In this document: positions 28,077 through 36,511 of the stretch, one piece after another | Numbering within the stretch: position 1 is the first letter of the stretch | Layout: every line of letters begins with the position of its first letter | Assembly (NCBI GenBank): GCA_938015435.1 | Contig: CALLPN010000012.1 | Location: forward strand, 1-64,000 | Length of the DNA: 64,000 bases | From: an uncultured Saprospiraceae bacterium | GTDB taxonomy: Bacteria; Bacteroidota; Bacteroidia; Chitinophagales; Saprospiraceae | Direction: 5' to 3' | Notes under the pieces: generated by a model | The model's input: only the letters and a program-made list of their open reading frames with translations | Databases searched by the model: none | What the model was told of the DNA's origin: nothing | Program-made: the position numbers and the translations under genes

Positions 28077-29551
28077 CTCGCGTTGCTATGCTTGATCGAG
28101 AAAAAGAAAATAGTACTGTACCCGAAAGCTAGAAGTGCATGAAATATTATAAATGAAGTATTCTCTACCATAATAGCTCCTACGATAGCCATCGTGAAGT
28201 AAATCGCCAATAGACCTTCGAAGATCGTAACTTTATTGATTCCTTTGAAGTGATACTTATCCTTGGCAAACTTATCTGTCAATCCTTTTATATTAAACTT
28301 CGGTGTACGCACGAAAGGGGATTTTTTACCCATCAAACCTTGTATTACGGCGATACTATTATGGAAAGAAAGACCCATACTTAGGGCTAGGAACACTGGA
28401 AACAAAAATATGAATTTGAAGAAATTCTTTACCGTAAGTCCATCTTCCCAAGCTTTTCTAACATTAGCATTGTAGTATACTACTATGATCGTCAATAGTG
28501 ATATAAGAAAAACACCGAGGTAATCTAGATCGAAATTGATGCCCTTGAGCATAAATACTAACGGTACGCTAGATACTCCGATGAAGAAAACGAATAGAAA
28601 TATCGAACTCGATAGTAAGTGTGATGTAGCATGAATTTTCTGTCCCAAAGAAATATTAGACTTCCATACTTTAGGTAACAATTTCACAGCAGTCTCTGCT
28701 CCTCCTTTCATCCATCTATGCTGTTGCGACTTCAGTCCATTCATTTCTGCAGGTAGTTCTGCTGGACTAGTAATATCCTCAAGGAAAGTAATTTTCCATC
28801 CTTTGAATTGTGCTCTATAACTTAGGTCTAAATCTTCTGTAAGCGTATCCGCTTCCCAGCCGCCGGCATCTGCTATACACTCTTTTCTCCATACACCCGC
28901 TGTACCATTAAACTGAAGTAGATAATCAGCATTGTATCTACCCATCTGCTCTACGGTAAAGTGAACATTCAGCTGAAAAGCTTGTAAGCGTGTTATGAGA
29001 GAATAGTCCTCATTGATATGTTCCCATCTAGTCTGCACTACGCCTACCTTCTCATCCACAAAATGAGGGATCGTTTGACGAAGAAAATCAGGATTAGGTA
29101 AGAAGTCTGCATCAAAGATGGCTAAGAATTCACCATTGGCAAATTTAGTACCTTCTTTAAGAGCTCCAGCTTTGTATCCTACCCTATTAGATCTGGTAAT
29201 ATGTTCTATATTATATCCTTTGGCTTTGTACTCTTCTACTTTAGCAAGTGCGATTTGTACTGTCTCATCGGTAGAGTCATCTAAAATATGGATTTCGTAC
29301 TTATCTTTGGGATAATCAAATTTTGCTATGTTATCAATGAGACGTTCTACTACGTATAGCTCATTGAATATTGGTAATTGGATAGTTACAAAAGGTAAAT
29401 CTTCATCCTTAGTGTCAGAAAAATTGGCTTGGCTCACTTCCGCGTTTTGACGGTAGTGATATAAGAGGTGAAACTGCATCAAGCAGAATACCATAATGTA
29501 AATTAATGCTACTACGTAAAGTCCTAATAATATGTATGCGATGGTTGCCAT
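28073..29551 (-). CDS. Membrane glycosyltransferase family 2, cellulose-synthase-like
   Basis: A 492-residue processive-type GT2 enzyme. One N-terminal helix (residues 4-28) precedes a GT-A domain with FVTIQLPIFNE, DDSTD, FDADF, TEDLD and QQHRWMKGG, the D, DxD, TED and QxxRW motifs of BcsA-like synthases. Several C-terminal membrane helices follow. Such Bacteroidota proteins resemble glucosylceramide or mannan synthases; no PilZ domain or cyclic-di-GMP site is seen. Middle gene of a three-gene operon (4-bp gap before it, 4-bp overlap after it). Confidence 0.9.
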   Translation of the reverse strand: MATIAYILLGLYVVALIYIMVFCLMQFHLLYHYRQNAEVSQANFSDTKDEDLPFVTIQLPIFNELYVVERLIDNIAKFDYPKDKYEIHILDDSTDETVQIALAKVEEYKAKGYNIEHITRSNRVGYKAGALKEGTKFANGEFLAIFDADFLPNPDFLRQTIPHFVDEKVGVVQTRWEHINEDYSLITRLQAFQLNVHFTVEQMGRYNADYLLQFNGTAGVWRKECIADAGGWEADTLTEDLDLSYRAQFKGWKITFLEDITSPAELPAEMNGLKSQQHRWMKGGAETAVKLLPKVWKSNISLGQKIHATSHLLSSSIFLFVFFIGVSSVPLVFMLKGINFDLDYLGVFLISLLTIIVVYYNANVRKAWEDGLTVKNFFKFIFLFPVFLALSMGLSFHNSIAVIQGLMGKKSPFVRTPKFNIKGLTDKFAKDKYHFKGINKVTIFEGLLAIYFTMAIVGAIMVENTSFIIFHALLAFGYSTIFFFSIKHSNAR

Positions 29552-29555
29552 GTAG

Positions 29556-30266
29556 TTACATTAACTTAAAAATTGTCCATAATATCTTGTGACCAGCTAA
29601 TAAAGTCCCCTTTATGGTCCCTGACACTTTCGATTTCCCTATTCTCTTTCGGTATTTCACTGGCACCTCAGAAGTTTTGAATTTGAACTTCGCAGCTTTG
29701 ACTTGCATCTCTACTGTCCACCCAAAATCTTCGTCTTGCATATCGATCTCTACTAACTTATCCCATTTGATAGCTCTAAAAGGACCAAGGTCAGTAAACT
29801 GATAATTATAAATAAGCTTAATAAGGTTAGTGGCCAACCAGTTACCAAAGATCTGCTGTGGCATCATCGCCCCTGCTTCCATATCACCTGTAGCTCTACT
29901 ACCGATCACCATATCCATATCTCGATCCAAAATAGGTTGTACCACTTCAGTTAGTTGACTGGGATAATCAGAATAATCTCCGTCTATAAAGACTACAATA
30001 TCTGGCGTTTGTTCACGAGACTTAACATATGCTATCCCTTGCAAACATGCACTACCGTATCCTTTTTTAGGAGCAGGTACTACTATAGCTCCTGCATCTA
30101 ATGCTACTTGAGCAGTATTGTCTGTACTAGCATTATCACAAACTATAATATGCCTTAGCATCTCTTTTGGTAAGTCAGCTATGACTTTTCCAATAGAGCT
30201 TTCCTCATTGTATGCAGGTATGATGACGTCAATGATAGCTTGACTTTTATTCATGGAGGTTTTCAA
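29556..30266 (-). CDS. Polyprenyl-phosphate glycosyltransferase (Dol-P-Man synthase-like)
   Basis: A 236-residue GT2 enzyme with IDVIIPAYNEESSIGKVI at the N-terminus, VCDNASTDNT, and the metal-binding FIDGDYSDYP. The DLGPFRAIKWDKL and later KYRKRIGKSKVSGT segments are typical of dolichyl-phosphate mannose or glucose synthase-like proteins. It lacks C-terminal transmembrane helices, unlike GtrB-type enzymes. It probably makes a lipid-phosphate sugar at the inner face of the membrane that the GT-C gene of this operon uses. MKTS at 30266 is used as start; MNKS four codons later is an alternative. Confidence 0.88.
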   Translation of the reverse strand: MKTSMNKSQAIIDVIIPAYNEESSIGKVIADLPKEMLRHIIVCDNASTDNTAQVALDAGAIVVPAPKKGYGSACLQGIAYVKSREQTPDIVVFIDGDYSDYPSQLTEVVQPILDRDMDMVIGSRATGDMEAGAMMPQQIFGNWLATNLIKLIYNYQFTDLGPFRAIKWDKLVEIDMQDEDFGWTVEMQVKAAKFKFKTSEVPVKYRKRIGKSKVSGTIKGTLLAGHKILWTIFKLM

Positions 30267-30292
30267 TTATTACACTTTTATAGTAGCGATTG

Positions 30293-30300
30293 CAAAAGTA
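30293..30300 (-). promoter_or_regulatory. -7 promoter element of the glycosyltransferase operon
   Basis: TACTTTTG on the minus strand, 27 bp upstream of the first gene of the operon, is identical to the -7 boxes of rpsL and actA. No TTG was found at the usual -33 spacing. Confidence 0.5.
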
Positions 30301-30487
30301 GCATTTTGTAGACGGTAATTGATGTTGTCTTTCGGACAATGAGCTTACTAAAAGCACTACTCTAAATCTTCATTATTATTAGATTTGCAACTAGTCGATT
30401 CAAACTCTTTGAAAATGTCTGCCAAAGACTATTCAAATTGTTGTTTTCAACTAATAAAAGTGGTCTATGGGCCGTTAAATACCTTAT

Positions 30488-31966
30488 ATGAATATGACTA
30501 TTTCTCCTTTTAAGATTGCTTTGCTATTTGTACTTGCATCTCTCCTCTACAGCTGTGCGAGAGAAGAAGTATATATGGGTGATGATATAGAGATTACTAC
30601 TTCTAGAGATACAATAATGTTTGACACCGTATTTACTGAGGTGGGAAGTGCAACTCGTAGCTTTAAACTATACAATAGTAAAAACAAAGCTGTAGCTGTA
30701 GATATCAAACTACAAGGAGGTGCTTCTTCGTTTTATAGAATCAATGCAGATGGCATTACCGGTCCAGAGATCAACGATGTGACTATCCAAGCCGATGATA
30801 GCCTATATGTTTTTGTTGAAGTATTTATCGATCCAGACCAACCCTTATCTATAAGTCCATTCGTGGTAGAAGATCAAGTAATTATAACCGGCGGCAATGA
30901 TCAAGATATCGTGCAGCTAGAATCTTTTGGACAAAACGCCAATTATGTATTTGGTGAAAGGGATATCACTGCCATAGAAGATATCTGTAACGAGTTAAGT
31001 GAAGTTATATGGAATGATCCCAAGCCTTATGTTATCTATGGAATCATGGCTATCGATCAGTGCGATTTGATAATGGAGGCAGGTACTAATGTCTATGTAC
31101 ATGGAGGATTAGTAATCGGCGATAGTTTGAGCTATAACCCAGGAAGAATCGTTACACTCAACGGCGGATCTATTAAGGCCAATGGCACGGTAAATAATCC
31201 TATCACTATACAAGGAGATAGATTAGAACCAGAATTTGCTGATGTCTCTGGACAGTGGTTTGGTATTCTTCTCACTAATAATTCTGTTGGCAACACATTC
31301 TCCCATACGACCATCAAAAATGGTATCTATGGCATATTAGCCGATTCTTCTTCACATGTAGAAATCGATCATTCGCAGTTAATTAATTCATCTTCGATAG
31401 GATTATTCGGTAGTCACTCCAGTGCTAATGTGAGTAATAGTCTCATATACTCGGTAGGTAGCTATGGTGTATACTGGAGATATGGTGGACAATATAATAT
31501 GAATTATACAACTGTGGCTTCTTATGGTGTTCCAGCCGAAGCGCTAAGAATGGAAAACTATCTGTGTACAGATCCATTATGCTTAGGTGAGATAAGATCA
31601 AATCCTTTAATGACTACTATATCTAATAGTATCCTTGCAGGATCATCTAGAGATGAAATATTGATCGATGAATTTGAAGGTGCCGATCTCGTCACTGTGG
31701 ATTTCACTATCAATAATACACTAATCAGAATAGATGAATACCTAGAGACTCGTCCAGATTTCTTTGACAATTGTAATAACTGTATCAACTTCAATGGAAC
31801 AGATCCTTTGTTTGTGGATACTGACGAAAACAACTTTGAATTAGATTCTCTATCTATAGCAGAAAGCAAGTCAATATCTATAAATGGTATTAATGATGAT
31901 CTACTCGGAAGAATGAGAAGTAGTGTCCCAGATATGGGTTGCTATGAGTCGCAGTTTAAGATGTAG
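30488..31966 (+). CDS. Lipoprotein with right-handed beta-helix
   Basis: A 492-residue lipoprotein with lipobox LLYSC (Cys23). Residues 30-150 resemble an Ig-like abnormal-spindle or choice-of-anchor domain (DTIMFDTVFTEVGSATRSFKLYN). Residues 180-400 form a right-handed parallel beta-helix with NGGSIKANGTVNNPITIQGD and TTIKNGIYGI-type rungs. A final NFELDSLSIAESKSI and LLGRMRSSVPDMGCYE tail is of the kind seen in Bacteroidota parallel beta-helix surface proteins. It could bind or modify polysaccharide, but catalytic residues are not evident. Divergent from the glycosyltransferase operon, monocistronic. Confidence 0.82.
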   Translation: MNMTISPFKIALLFVLASLLYSCAREEVYMGDDIEITTSRDTIMFDTVFTEVGSATRSFKLYNSKNKAVAVDIKLQGGASSFYRINADGITGPEINDVTIQADDSLYVFVEVFIDPDQPLSISPFVVEDQVIITGGNDQDIVQLESFGQNANYVFGERDITAIEDICNELSEVIWNDPKPYVIYGIMAIDQCDLIMEAGTNVYVHGGLVIGDSLSYNPGRIVTLNGGSIKANGTVNNPITIQGDRLEPEFADVSGQWFGILLTNNSVGNTFSHTTIKNGIYGILADSSSHVEIDHSQLINSSSIGLFGSHSSANVSNSLIYSVGSYGVYWRYGGQYNMNYTTVASYGVPAEALRMENYLCTDPLCLGEIRSNPLMTTISNSILAGSSRDEILIDEFEGADLVTVDFTINNTLIRIDEYLETRPDFFDNCNNCINFNGTDPLFVDTDENNFELDSLSIAESKSISINGINDDLLGRMRSSVPDMGCYESQFKM

Positions 31967-31995
31967 ATCTTCTTTTTTATGAAGACAATCTGATA

Positions 31996-32289
31996 TCAAT
32001 GTGAGTAACATTCTCCTGATCTAAAGTAAATCCCATTGTTTTCTTTAGTCACGTGCCCTTTGGAGTCAATGAAAACTTTAAAAGATTCTTTTGTTTCAGG
32101 ACATTTCTCCCATTTCATTAGATAAAGAGAATAACCATTTAACTCTTTTCTATAAGAGCCACCTTTCATATTTTCTGGATCAAACCAAAGGCCATTAATT
32201 TTGGCAATTAATAAGGCTTCCTCGAGATTGTTAATACCGCCAATAAATTTTTGTAATTCACTTTCAGTTTTTCGAAAAACCATTTTCAT
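31996..32289 (-). CDS. Hypothetical 97-residue protein
   Basis: Small soluble protein with no signal or membrane segment and a mixed charged composition, rich in Lys and Glu, with two Cys in the second half. I do not recognise a family. It is convergent with the beta-helix lipoprotein (29 bp between stops). MKM and MVF are alternative starts six bases apart. Coding potential is supported by normal amino-acid composition and absence of a competing frame. Confidence 0.55.
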   Translation of the reverse strand: MKMVFRKTESELQKFIGGINNLEEALLIAKINGLWFDPENMKGGSYRKELNGYSLYLMKWEKCPETKESFKVFIDSKGHVTKENNGIYFRSGECYSH

Positions 32290-32383
32290 GGGGTATTTTA
32301 CATCCCCAGTTCAATATAATTAGACTCGAGTAAAGCAATATTTTTGATATTATTTTCACGGATTTTGCTTTCAATTTTATCCA

Positions 32384-33037
32384 CTAAGGCGCCAACCTTA
32401 CTACATTCCAACTATCTTCTGTAGATGTAAATGCAATACGATCGTGCAATCGACTTGGTCTTCCTTGCCAAAACTCTATAAAATCAGTTTTGATTTCGTA
32501 GCCTCCCCAGTGTGGTGGAACCGGTATAGGTTGCCCTTCTGGATATTTATCTTCTAAAGCTTTCAAATTATCTTGAAGTACTGATCTATCTAATATGATA
32601 TCACTCTGTGGACTTGCCCAAGCTCCTAATTGACTTCCTCTAGGTCTACTATGAAAATAAGTTTCTGACCTCTCAATAGTTATTTTCTCTGCTCTACCCT
32701 CTATACGTACTTGACGCTGTAGTTCTTTCCATAAAAAAGTAATAGATACATAAGCACTATGTTCGATATCCATAGCCTTTGCACTCTGATAGTTGGTATA
32801 GAAAACAAATCCATTTTCAGTAATCTCTTTTAATAATACAGTTCTTGCATGTGATCTAAGATCTGCAGACACGGTGGAGAGTATCATCGCATTTGGCTCT
32901 AATATATCAGAGTCTTGTGCTTGTTCAAACCATTGCTTAAATAACTGAATAGGATCATTTCCTACCTGACTTTTATCTAATTCATCTCGTGTATAATTTT
33001 GACGAAGAGCATGTATTTCTTTAAATTCTTTACTCAT
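32384..33037 (-). CDS. pdxH: Pyridoxamine 5'-phosphate oxidase
   Basis: FMN-dependent oxidase that makes pyridoxal 5'-phosphate from PNP or PMP. The 217-residue protein has the normal length. Visible motifs are RTVLLKEITENGFVFYTNY (FMN binding), the SITFLWKELQRQVRIEGRA strand pair, the active-site SRPRGSQLGAWASPQS loop and the C-terminal WGGYEIKTDFIEFWQGRPSRLHDRI. The arginine-histidine pair of RLHDR, which binds substrate phosphate in the family, is intact. Confidence 0.97.
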   Translation of the reverse strand: MSKEFKEIHALRQNYTRDELDKSQVGNDPIQLFKQWFEQAQDSDILEPNAMILSTVSADLRSHARTVLLKEITENGFVFYTNYQSAKAMDIEHSAYVSITFLWKELQRQVRIEGRAEKITIERSETYFHSRPRGSQLGAWASPQSDIILDRSVLQDNLKALEDKYPEGQPIPVPPHWGGYEIKTDFIEFWQGRPSRLHDRIAFTSTEDSWNVVRLAP

Positions 33038-33069
33038 AACTATTTAGATTAGGTCAATAGAAAAATGGA

Positions 33070-33546
33070 TTATTTTACTGAAGCATACATTGCTTTTACA
33101 TCTTCTTCTGTATAATTTCCTGAAAGCCCAGTTTGGAATACATATTCCTTATCACCTTGGATCTTGACGAATCTAAAATCATAATTAATTATACCATCAA
33201 TATTTTTCTCAAATATAAACCCATCTTCTTCTTCCGATATGATCTTAGAGAAAAACCTATGCGCCTTAGCCTCTGCTAATTTTTCATTCATGACTACCTT
33301 CATATCAAGCGTCAAAAGGTCACTTGAAAAAATCTGCACGTAGTAGTTGTCCCCAGCTTTGATCGTTAGATCTTGCATCACACCAAAGTCTGTTTTTTTG
33401 AATGTCGCTCCATCAGGTACATACATTGCTATAGGAAAACCATGACTCATCAATTCCGTTTTCTTCATCTCGCTCAATGGATCTGACTTACATGAAACCA
33501 TGATAATGGCAAAAGAGAATAGATATATTAGAGTACGTACAGTCAT
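33070..33546 (-). CDS. Hypothetical lipoprotein upstream of pdxH
   Basis: A 158-residue protein with a lipobox (IIMVSC, Cys19) and a soluble domain containing HGFPIAMYVPDGATFKKTDFG and a C-terminal YTEEDVKAMYASVK helix. No characterised family is recognised. It is 32 bp upstream of pdxH and may share its transcript. The domain looks like an alpha/beta sandwich of the type found in many small Bacteroidota lipoproteins. Confidence 0.7.
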   Translation of the reverse strand: MTVRTLIYLFSFAIIMVSCKSDPLSEMKKTELMSHGFPIAMYVPDGATFKKTDFGVMQDLTIKAGDNYYVQIFSSDLLTLDMKVVMNEKLAEAKAHRFFSKIISEEEDGFIFEKNIDGIINYDFRFVKIQGDKEYVFQTGLSGNYTEEDVKAMYASVK

Positions 33547-33562
33547 CTGTGTATAGTTTGTG

Positions 33563-33607
33563 TTATACCAATTCTGCTGAAGAATGTCACTTATTATTTT
33601 GGTATAA
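33563..33607. repeat. 45-bp element with 9-bp terminal inverted repeats
   Basis: TTATACCAA (33563-33571) and TTGGTATAA (33599-33607) are perfect inverted repeats. The left part (TTATACCA, TTCT, then ATGTCACTT at +21) reappears with identical spacing at 63040-63069, so this is a dispersed element, possibly a miniature inverted-repeat element. Confidence 0.5.
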
Positions 33608-33682
33608 TGCCGTTACGTATTGAACGGAAACACCTAAATTAAAGACACTTTAAAACGTAAAAGGCATTAGTTATGCATGATC

Positions 33683-33725
33683 CAAAAAAAACCAAGCCCA
33701 ACAAAGGTAAACATTGTCGGGCTTG
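33683..33725 (-). terminator. Intrinsic terminator after the thioredoxin-fold gene pair
   Basis: On the minus strand a long stem (GGGCTTG side at 33719-33725, CAAGCCC side at 33693-33699, extended inward by TTGT/ACAA with one G-U pair) is followed by an 8-nt T-run (33690-33683). A textbook rho-independent terminator for the two genes on its right. Confidence 0.85.
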
Positions 33726-33768
33726 ATTGCTAATGGTAGCAAATATGATTGTTCTATTGTCTATCTGA

Positions 33769-34368
33769 CTACTTCATGGTCTTTATAGAGCAACCAATCG
33801 CTTTTGTTTTAGTTATTGCTGGCTTTTCTCCATGCAAGATAGAACCAGCTGCTGCTTCGACATAGTTTACTGTAACTGCTGCCGCATCTCTTGGACTATC
33901 ATCGATAGAACCTATATATTGTATTACCATATCAGCATCTAATACGTATGCATGAGGCGTTTTAGTCGCACCCCACTTTGGATATACCTTTTGTCCTTCA
34001 TCCATTAGATATGGAAACTCAAAGCCTTTTTCTTTAGCTCTTACTTGCATCTCAGCATATCCATCTTCTGGCACTTTATTAGGGTCGTTAGGGTTAATAG
34101 CATACAATGCGAAATTGTTCTTCTTTGCAAATGCATTGAGTTCATTCATTCTGTCTTCATACATCACAGCATAAGGACAGTGATTACATGTAAATACCAC
34201 GATGTACCCTTTTACGTCTTTAGCAGAAGCCAAAGAATACATATTGCCGTCTACACTCTTCAAATTAAAATCTTCAACTTTATCACCTATAGTGTATGGA
34301 TCACCCAATTCAGTAGAAGGTGTAAAAGGCATGATAAAAGAAAAAAGCACTAATAATAATTGATTCAT
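33769..34368 (-). CDS. Thioredoxin-fold (AhpC/TSA-type redoxin) secreted protein
   Basis: A 199-residue protein with a short hydrophobic N-terminus and an AhpC/TSA/redoxin domain. Signatures are IGDKVEDFNLKSVDGNMYSL and VVFTCNHCPYAVMYEDRM, with a CxxC active site at C61 and C64. A third cysteine lies near the C-terminus (IGCSIK, C193), as in the Bacteroidota redoxin subfamily. Probable role: periplasmic thiol-disulfide or peroxide chemistry. It lies 3 bp after the TlpA-like gene and is followed by a strong terminator. Confidence 0.85.
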   Translation of the reverse strand: MNQLLLVLFSFIMPFTPSTELGDPYTIGDKVEDFNLKSVDGNMYSLASAKDVKGYIVVFTCNHCPYAVMYEDRMNELNAFAKKNNFALYAINPNDPNKVPEDGYAEMQVRAKEKGFEFPYLMDEGQKVYPKWGATKTPHAYVLDADMVIQYIGSIDDSPRDAAAVTVNYVEAAAGSILHGEKPAITKTKAIGCSIKTMK

Positions 34369-34371
34369 AGT

Positions 34372-34875
34372 TTAATTTTTTGTGTTGGAATTGTGAATAG
34401 TTAGGAATAGTTTATTTAAATCTGAATAGTCATCAAACTCTCCATCCCAGAAGACTCGCGTCTTACCTTTATATATTATCGTTACCGGTATAGCACCTTC
34501 CCAAGAAGGATCTACTTTATCAATCCAAATATTACTTTTAGGATCATCTAGTACAACTACTTCTGATTGGATGTTATGTTTATTGAGAAAAGGTATAAGC
34601 TTAGAATCGATTTTCTTGGGGAAATCAAGACTCACGAGTATCACTCTAATTTTATCGGTGTTGTACGATTTGAGTAGTTGCTCGAAGTAAGGAAGTTCCT
34701 TTACGCAAGGGCCACACCAAGTTGCCCAATAGTTGACTACATAAGTATACCCATCATCTCTATCCTTGTACTCTTTAGCCAGGTCGTCATACTTAGCATA
34801 TGATTTGACCTCAGTCCATTGTGCCTGTATACTAAGAGATGATATGAAGAATATGGATATTAAGAATGTTCTCAT
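34372..34875 (-). CDS. TlpA/ResA-like periplasmic thiol-disulfide oxidoreductase
   Basis: A 167-residue protein with a signal peptide (FLISIFFISSLSIQA-QW) and a thioredoxin domain with YWATWCGPCVKELPYFEQLL (CxxC at C54 and C57), then VTIIYKGKTRVFWDGEFDD with the cis-proline region PVTII. Such proteins reduce apocytochrome cysteines or assist copper centres. Its proximity to the cytochrome cluster (next gene right is the oxidase-assembly unit) fits cytochrome c or CuA maturation, but this is inferred from context. Confidence 0.87.
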   Translation of the reverse strand: MRTFLISIFFISSLSIQAQWTEVKSYAKYDDLAKEYKDRDDGYTYVVNYWATWCGPCVKELPYFEQLLKSYNTDKIRVILVSLDFPKKIDSKLIPFLNKHNIQSEVVVLDDPKSNIWIDKVDPSWEGAIPVTIIYKGKTRVFWDGEFDDYSDLNKLFLTIHNSNTKN

Positions 34876-35046
34876 ATTGGTTATAACGCCTTTCAGAGAA
34901 AATAGATTATTGAAATGCTTACTTAATGCGTTAAGATTTTGGTAAAAAAACCGTGGCGTAGTAATGCCAACTATAGCTTACCTATACTATTTATAGGTTT
35001 CCATTCTAATGAATAATGTAAGAAACTAAAGCATCGAAAAAAGTTA

Positions 35047-35292
35047 TTAATTCACTAATTCATCTACATCTTTAATTTTGTTTTTCCACCAGATAAATCC
35101 TAATACACCAGCAATCAAATATGGCATAGAGAATAGGTAGAGTATACCTGTATTGAGTCCACGTCCTTCAGTTCCTCCATTGTCTAGATTACTCTCAGCC
35201 GCCATTCTACACATTGGACATTGGGCGATTAGGTCTATTCCCAGTGGTAGGATTACTAGTATCAGTACGAGTATGATTATTTTCGATTTCAT
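35047..35292 (-). CDS. Small CPMC membrane protein of the oxidase-assembly unit
   Basis: An 81-residue protein with two hydrophobic helices (residues 4-23 and 50-68). Directly after the first helix comes AQCPMCRMAAES, a CxxC pair expected on the periplasmic side. No characterised family is known to me. It follows the DUF420 gene by 5 bp, third in the unit with the Sco-like protein. A metal-binding or thiol role in oxidase assembly is an inference from motif and neighbours. Confidence 0.8.
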   Translation of the reverse strand: MKSKIIILVLILVILPLGIDLIAQCPMCRMAAESNLDNGGTEGRGLNTGILYLFSMPYLIAGVLGFIWWKNKIKDVDELVN

Positions 35293-35297
35293 AGTCT

Positions 35298-35840
35298 CTA
35301 TTTAGGATAACACGGAGCTAACATTAGATATACTACAGGGCCAGTAAACGCTACATATAACCATACTGGATAAACCCATTTGGCCATCTTTCTATGCTTT
35401 TCTACTTGGAAAGTATATCCTCTTATAAATGTCAAAAGTATAAATGGGAGAGATAAACCAGCCAATATAATATGAGATATCAAAACGATAAAATAGATCG
35501 TCCGTATAGTGCCTTGCTTACAAAATGTAGTCTCGTATGTCGTGAAGTGATATAGTACATAGCAGAGCAAAAAAAGTATTGAGAATACCATAGCCGCAAA
35601 TATCATTCTCCGATGCATTTTTATATTCTTACGCTTAACAAAAAATACGGCCATCATCAAACACAAAGCACAGAAGGTATTTAAAATAGCATTGATAGGA
35701 GGTAAAATACTTGTATCAAAGCTTACTTCTGGTTTGTTATCTCCTCTCATAAAGATGACAAGTGCGATTACTACTGCGGATAGAACATAAGCCAGCTTAT
35801 CAAGCTTCTTCCCTAATTCTGGATTTGGAGTATTATTCAT
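35298..35840 (-). CDS. DUF420 membrane protein (CtaM-like oxidase assembly factor)
   Basis: A 180-residue protein with five predicted membrane helices. The DUF420 signatures are LPPINAILNTFCALCLMMA, KMHRRMIFAAMVFSILFLLCYVLYH and FIVLISHIILAGLSLP, with conserved HRR and H residues in membrane positions. Bacillus CtaM, in the same family, is required for cytochrome oxidase assembly. The 1-bp overlap with the Sco-like gene and 5 bp to the CPMC gene support a shared job. Confidence 0.88.
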   Translation of the reverse strand: MNNTPNPELGKKLDKLAYVLSAVVIALVIFMRGDNKPEVSFDTSILPPINAILNTFCALCLMMAVFFVKRKNIKMHRRMIFAAMVFSILFLLCYVLYHFTTYETTFCKQGTIRTIYFIVLISHIILAGLSLPFILLTFIRGYTFQVEKHRKMAKWVYPVWLYVAFTGPVVYLMLAPCYPK

Positions 35841-36367
35841 TATCTGTCGGTCATTTTGATGGATGATTTCTTCTTTAGCGGGAGTATTACTGCTATATCT
35901 CTTACTAGTTCATTGATCGTGCTATCGTTAAGAGCATAGTAGCTTCGTACCTGTAATGCCGTATCTATAAGTAAGATATCTTTTCCTTCGTATGCGTTCA
36001 TTATAGCCTTGGAACTAGGGCTGTATACTTTTGAAAATCCTTCTTCAGAAGAAACTAGACTATCACTTACTATCTGCAACAGTTCTAGGTTAGGAGATTG
36101 TTTGAATTGATCATAGATCATATCAAGGTACCTACTATTCTGACTATTTTCATTGATATGAATAAGAGCAGTTTTATTATCCAATGATCTACTACTGCGT
36201 GGAACACCATCTACATAATAATTAAAATCTATCAACTCACCCTTAGGCTTTACCATCTCCAAAGCAGCTAATCTATAATCTACACCTTTACTTAGATATA
36301 AATAAGACCCTAGAGGTAACACGATAAACATAAGGAACAATACGAGAATTGGAATTAATCTTTTCAT
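35840..36367 (-). CDS. Sco1/SenC-like protein lacking the copper-binding cysteines
   Basis: A 175-residue membrane-anchored periplasmic protein: one N-terminal helix (residues 3-26), then a thioredoxin-like domain. The C-terminal ILLIDTALQVRSYYALND and STINELVRDIAVIL match the end of Sco1-type copper chaperones, and gene order (beside DUF420 and cytochrome oxidase) is what Sco genes usually show. Where Sco has CxxxC, this protein has IHINENSQNSRY, with no cysteine anywhere, and the copper His is not evident. So it is probably a Sco-derived protein that no longer binds copper in the usual way. Confidence 0.75.
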   Translation of the reverse strand: MKRLIPILVLFLMFIVLPLGSYLYLSKGVDYRLAALEMVKPKGELIDFNYYVDGVPRSSRSLDNKTALIHINENSQNSRYLDMIYDQFKQSPNLELLQIVSDSLVSSEEGFSKVYSPSSKAIMNAYEGKDILLIDTALQVRSYYALNDSTINELVRDIAVILPLKKKSSIKMTDR

Positions 36368-36383
36368 AGCTATGATTAGTATA

Positions 36384-36391
36384 CAAAGTTA
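36384..36391 (-). promoter_or_regulatory. -7 promoter element of the Sco-like/DUF420 unit
   Basis: TAACTTTG on the minus strand lies 17 bp upstream of the Sco-like gene, giving a leader of about 10 nt. With the terminator just upstream it indicates a separate transcription unit from the oxidase operon. Confidence 0.5.
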
Positions 36392-36454
36392 ATAGTATAA
36401 GGATCGAAAGGGAAATAGGTTCTTCATGGTTTTGCAATATTCTCTATAAAACTA

Positions 36455-36490
36455 AGAAAGGCAAACCCAAATGAATGAGATTGCCTTTCT
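36455..36490 (-). terminator. Terminator at the end of the act-cta operon
   Basis: AGAAAGGCAA (36455-36464) pairs perfectly with TTGCCTTTCT (36481-36490), followed on the minus strand by a T-rich tail (TTAGTTTTATAG). It lies 21 bp after the subunit IV stop. Confidence 0.7.
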
Positions 36491-36511
36491 GATATTTTAT
36501 AACTTTAGATA

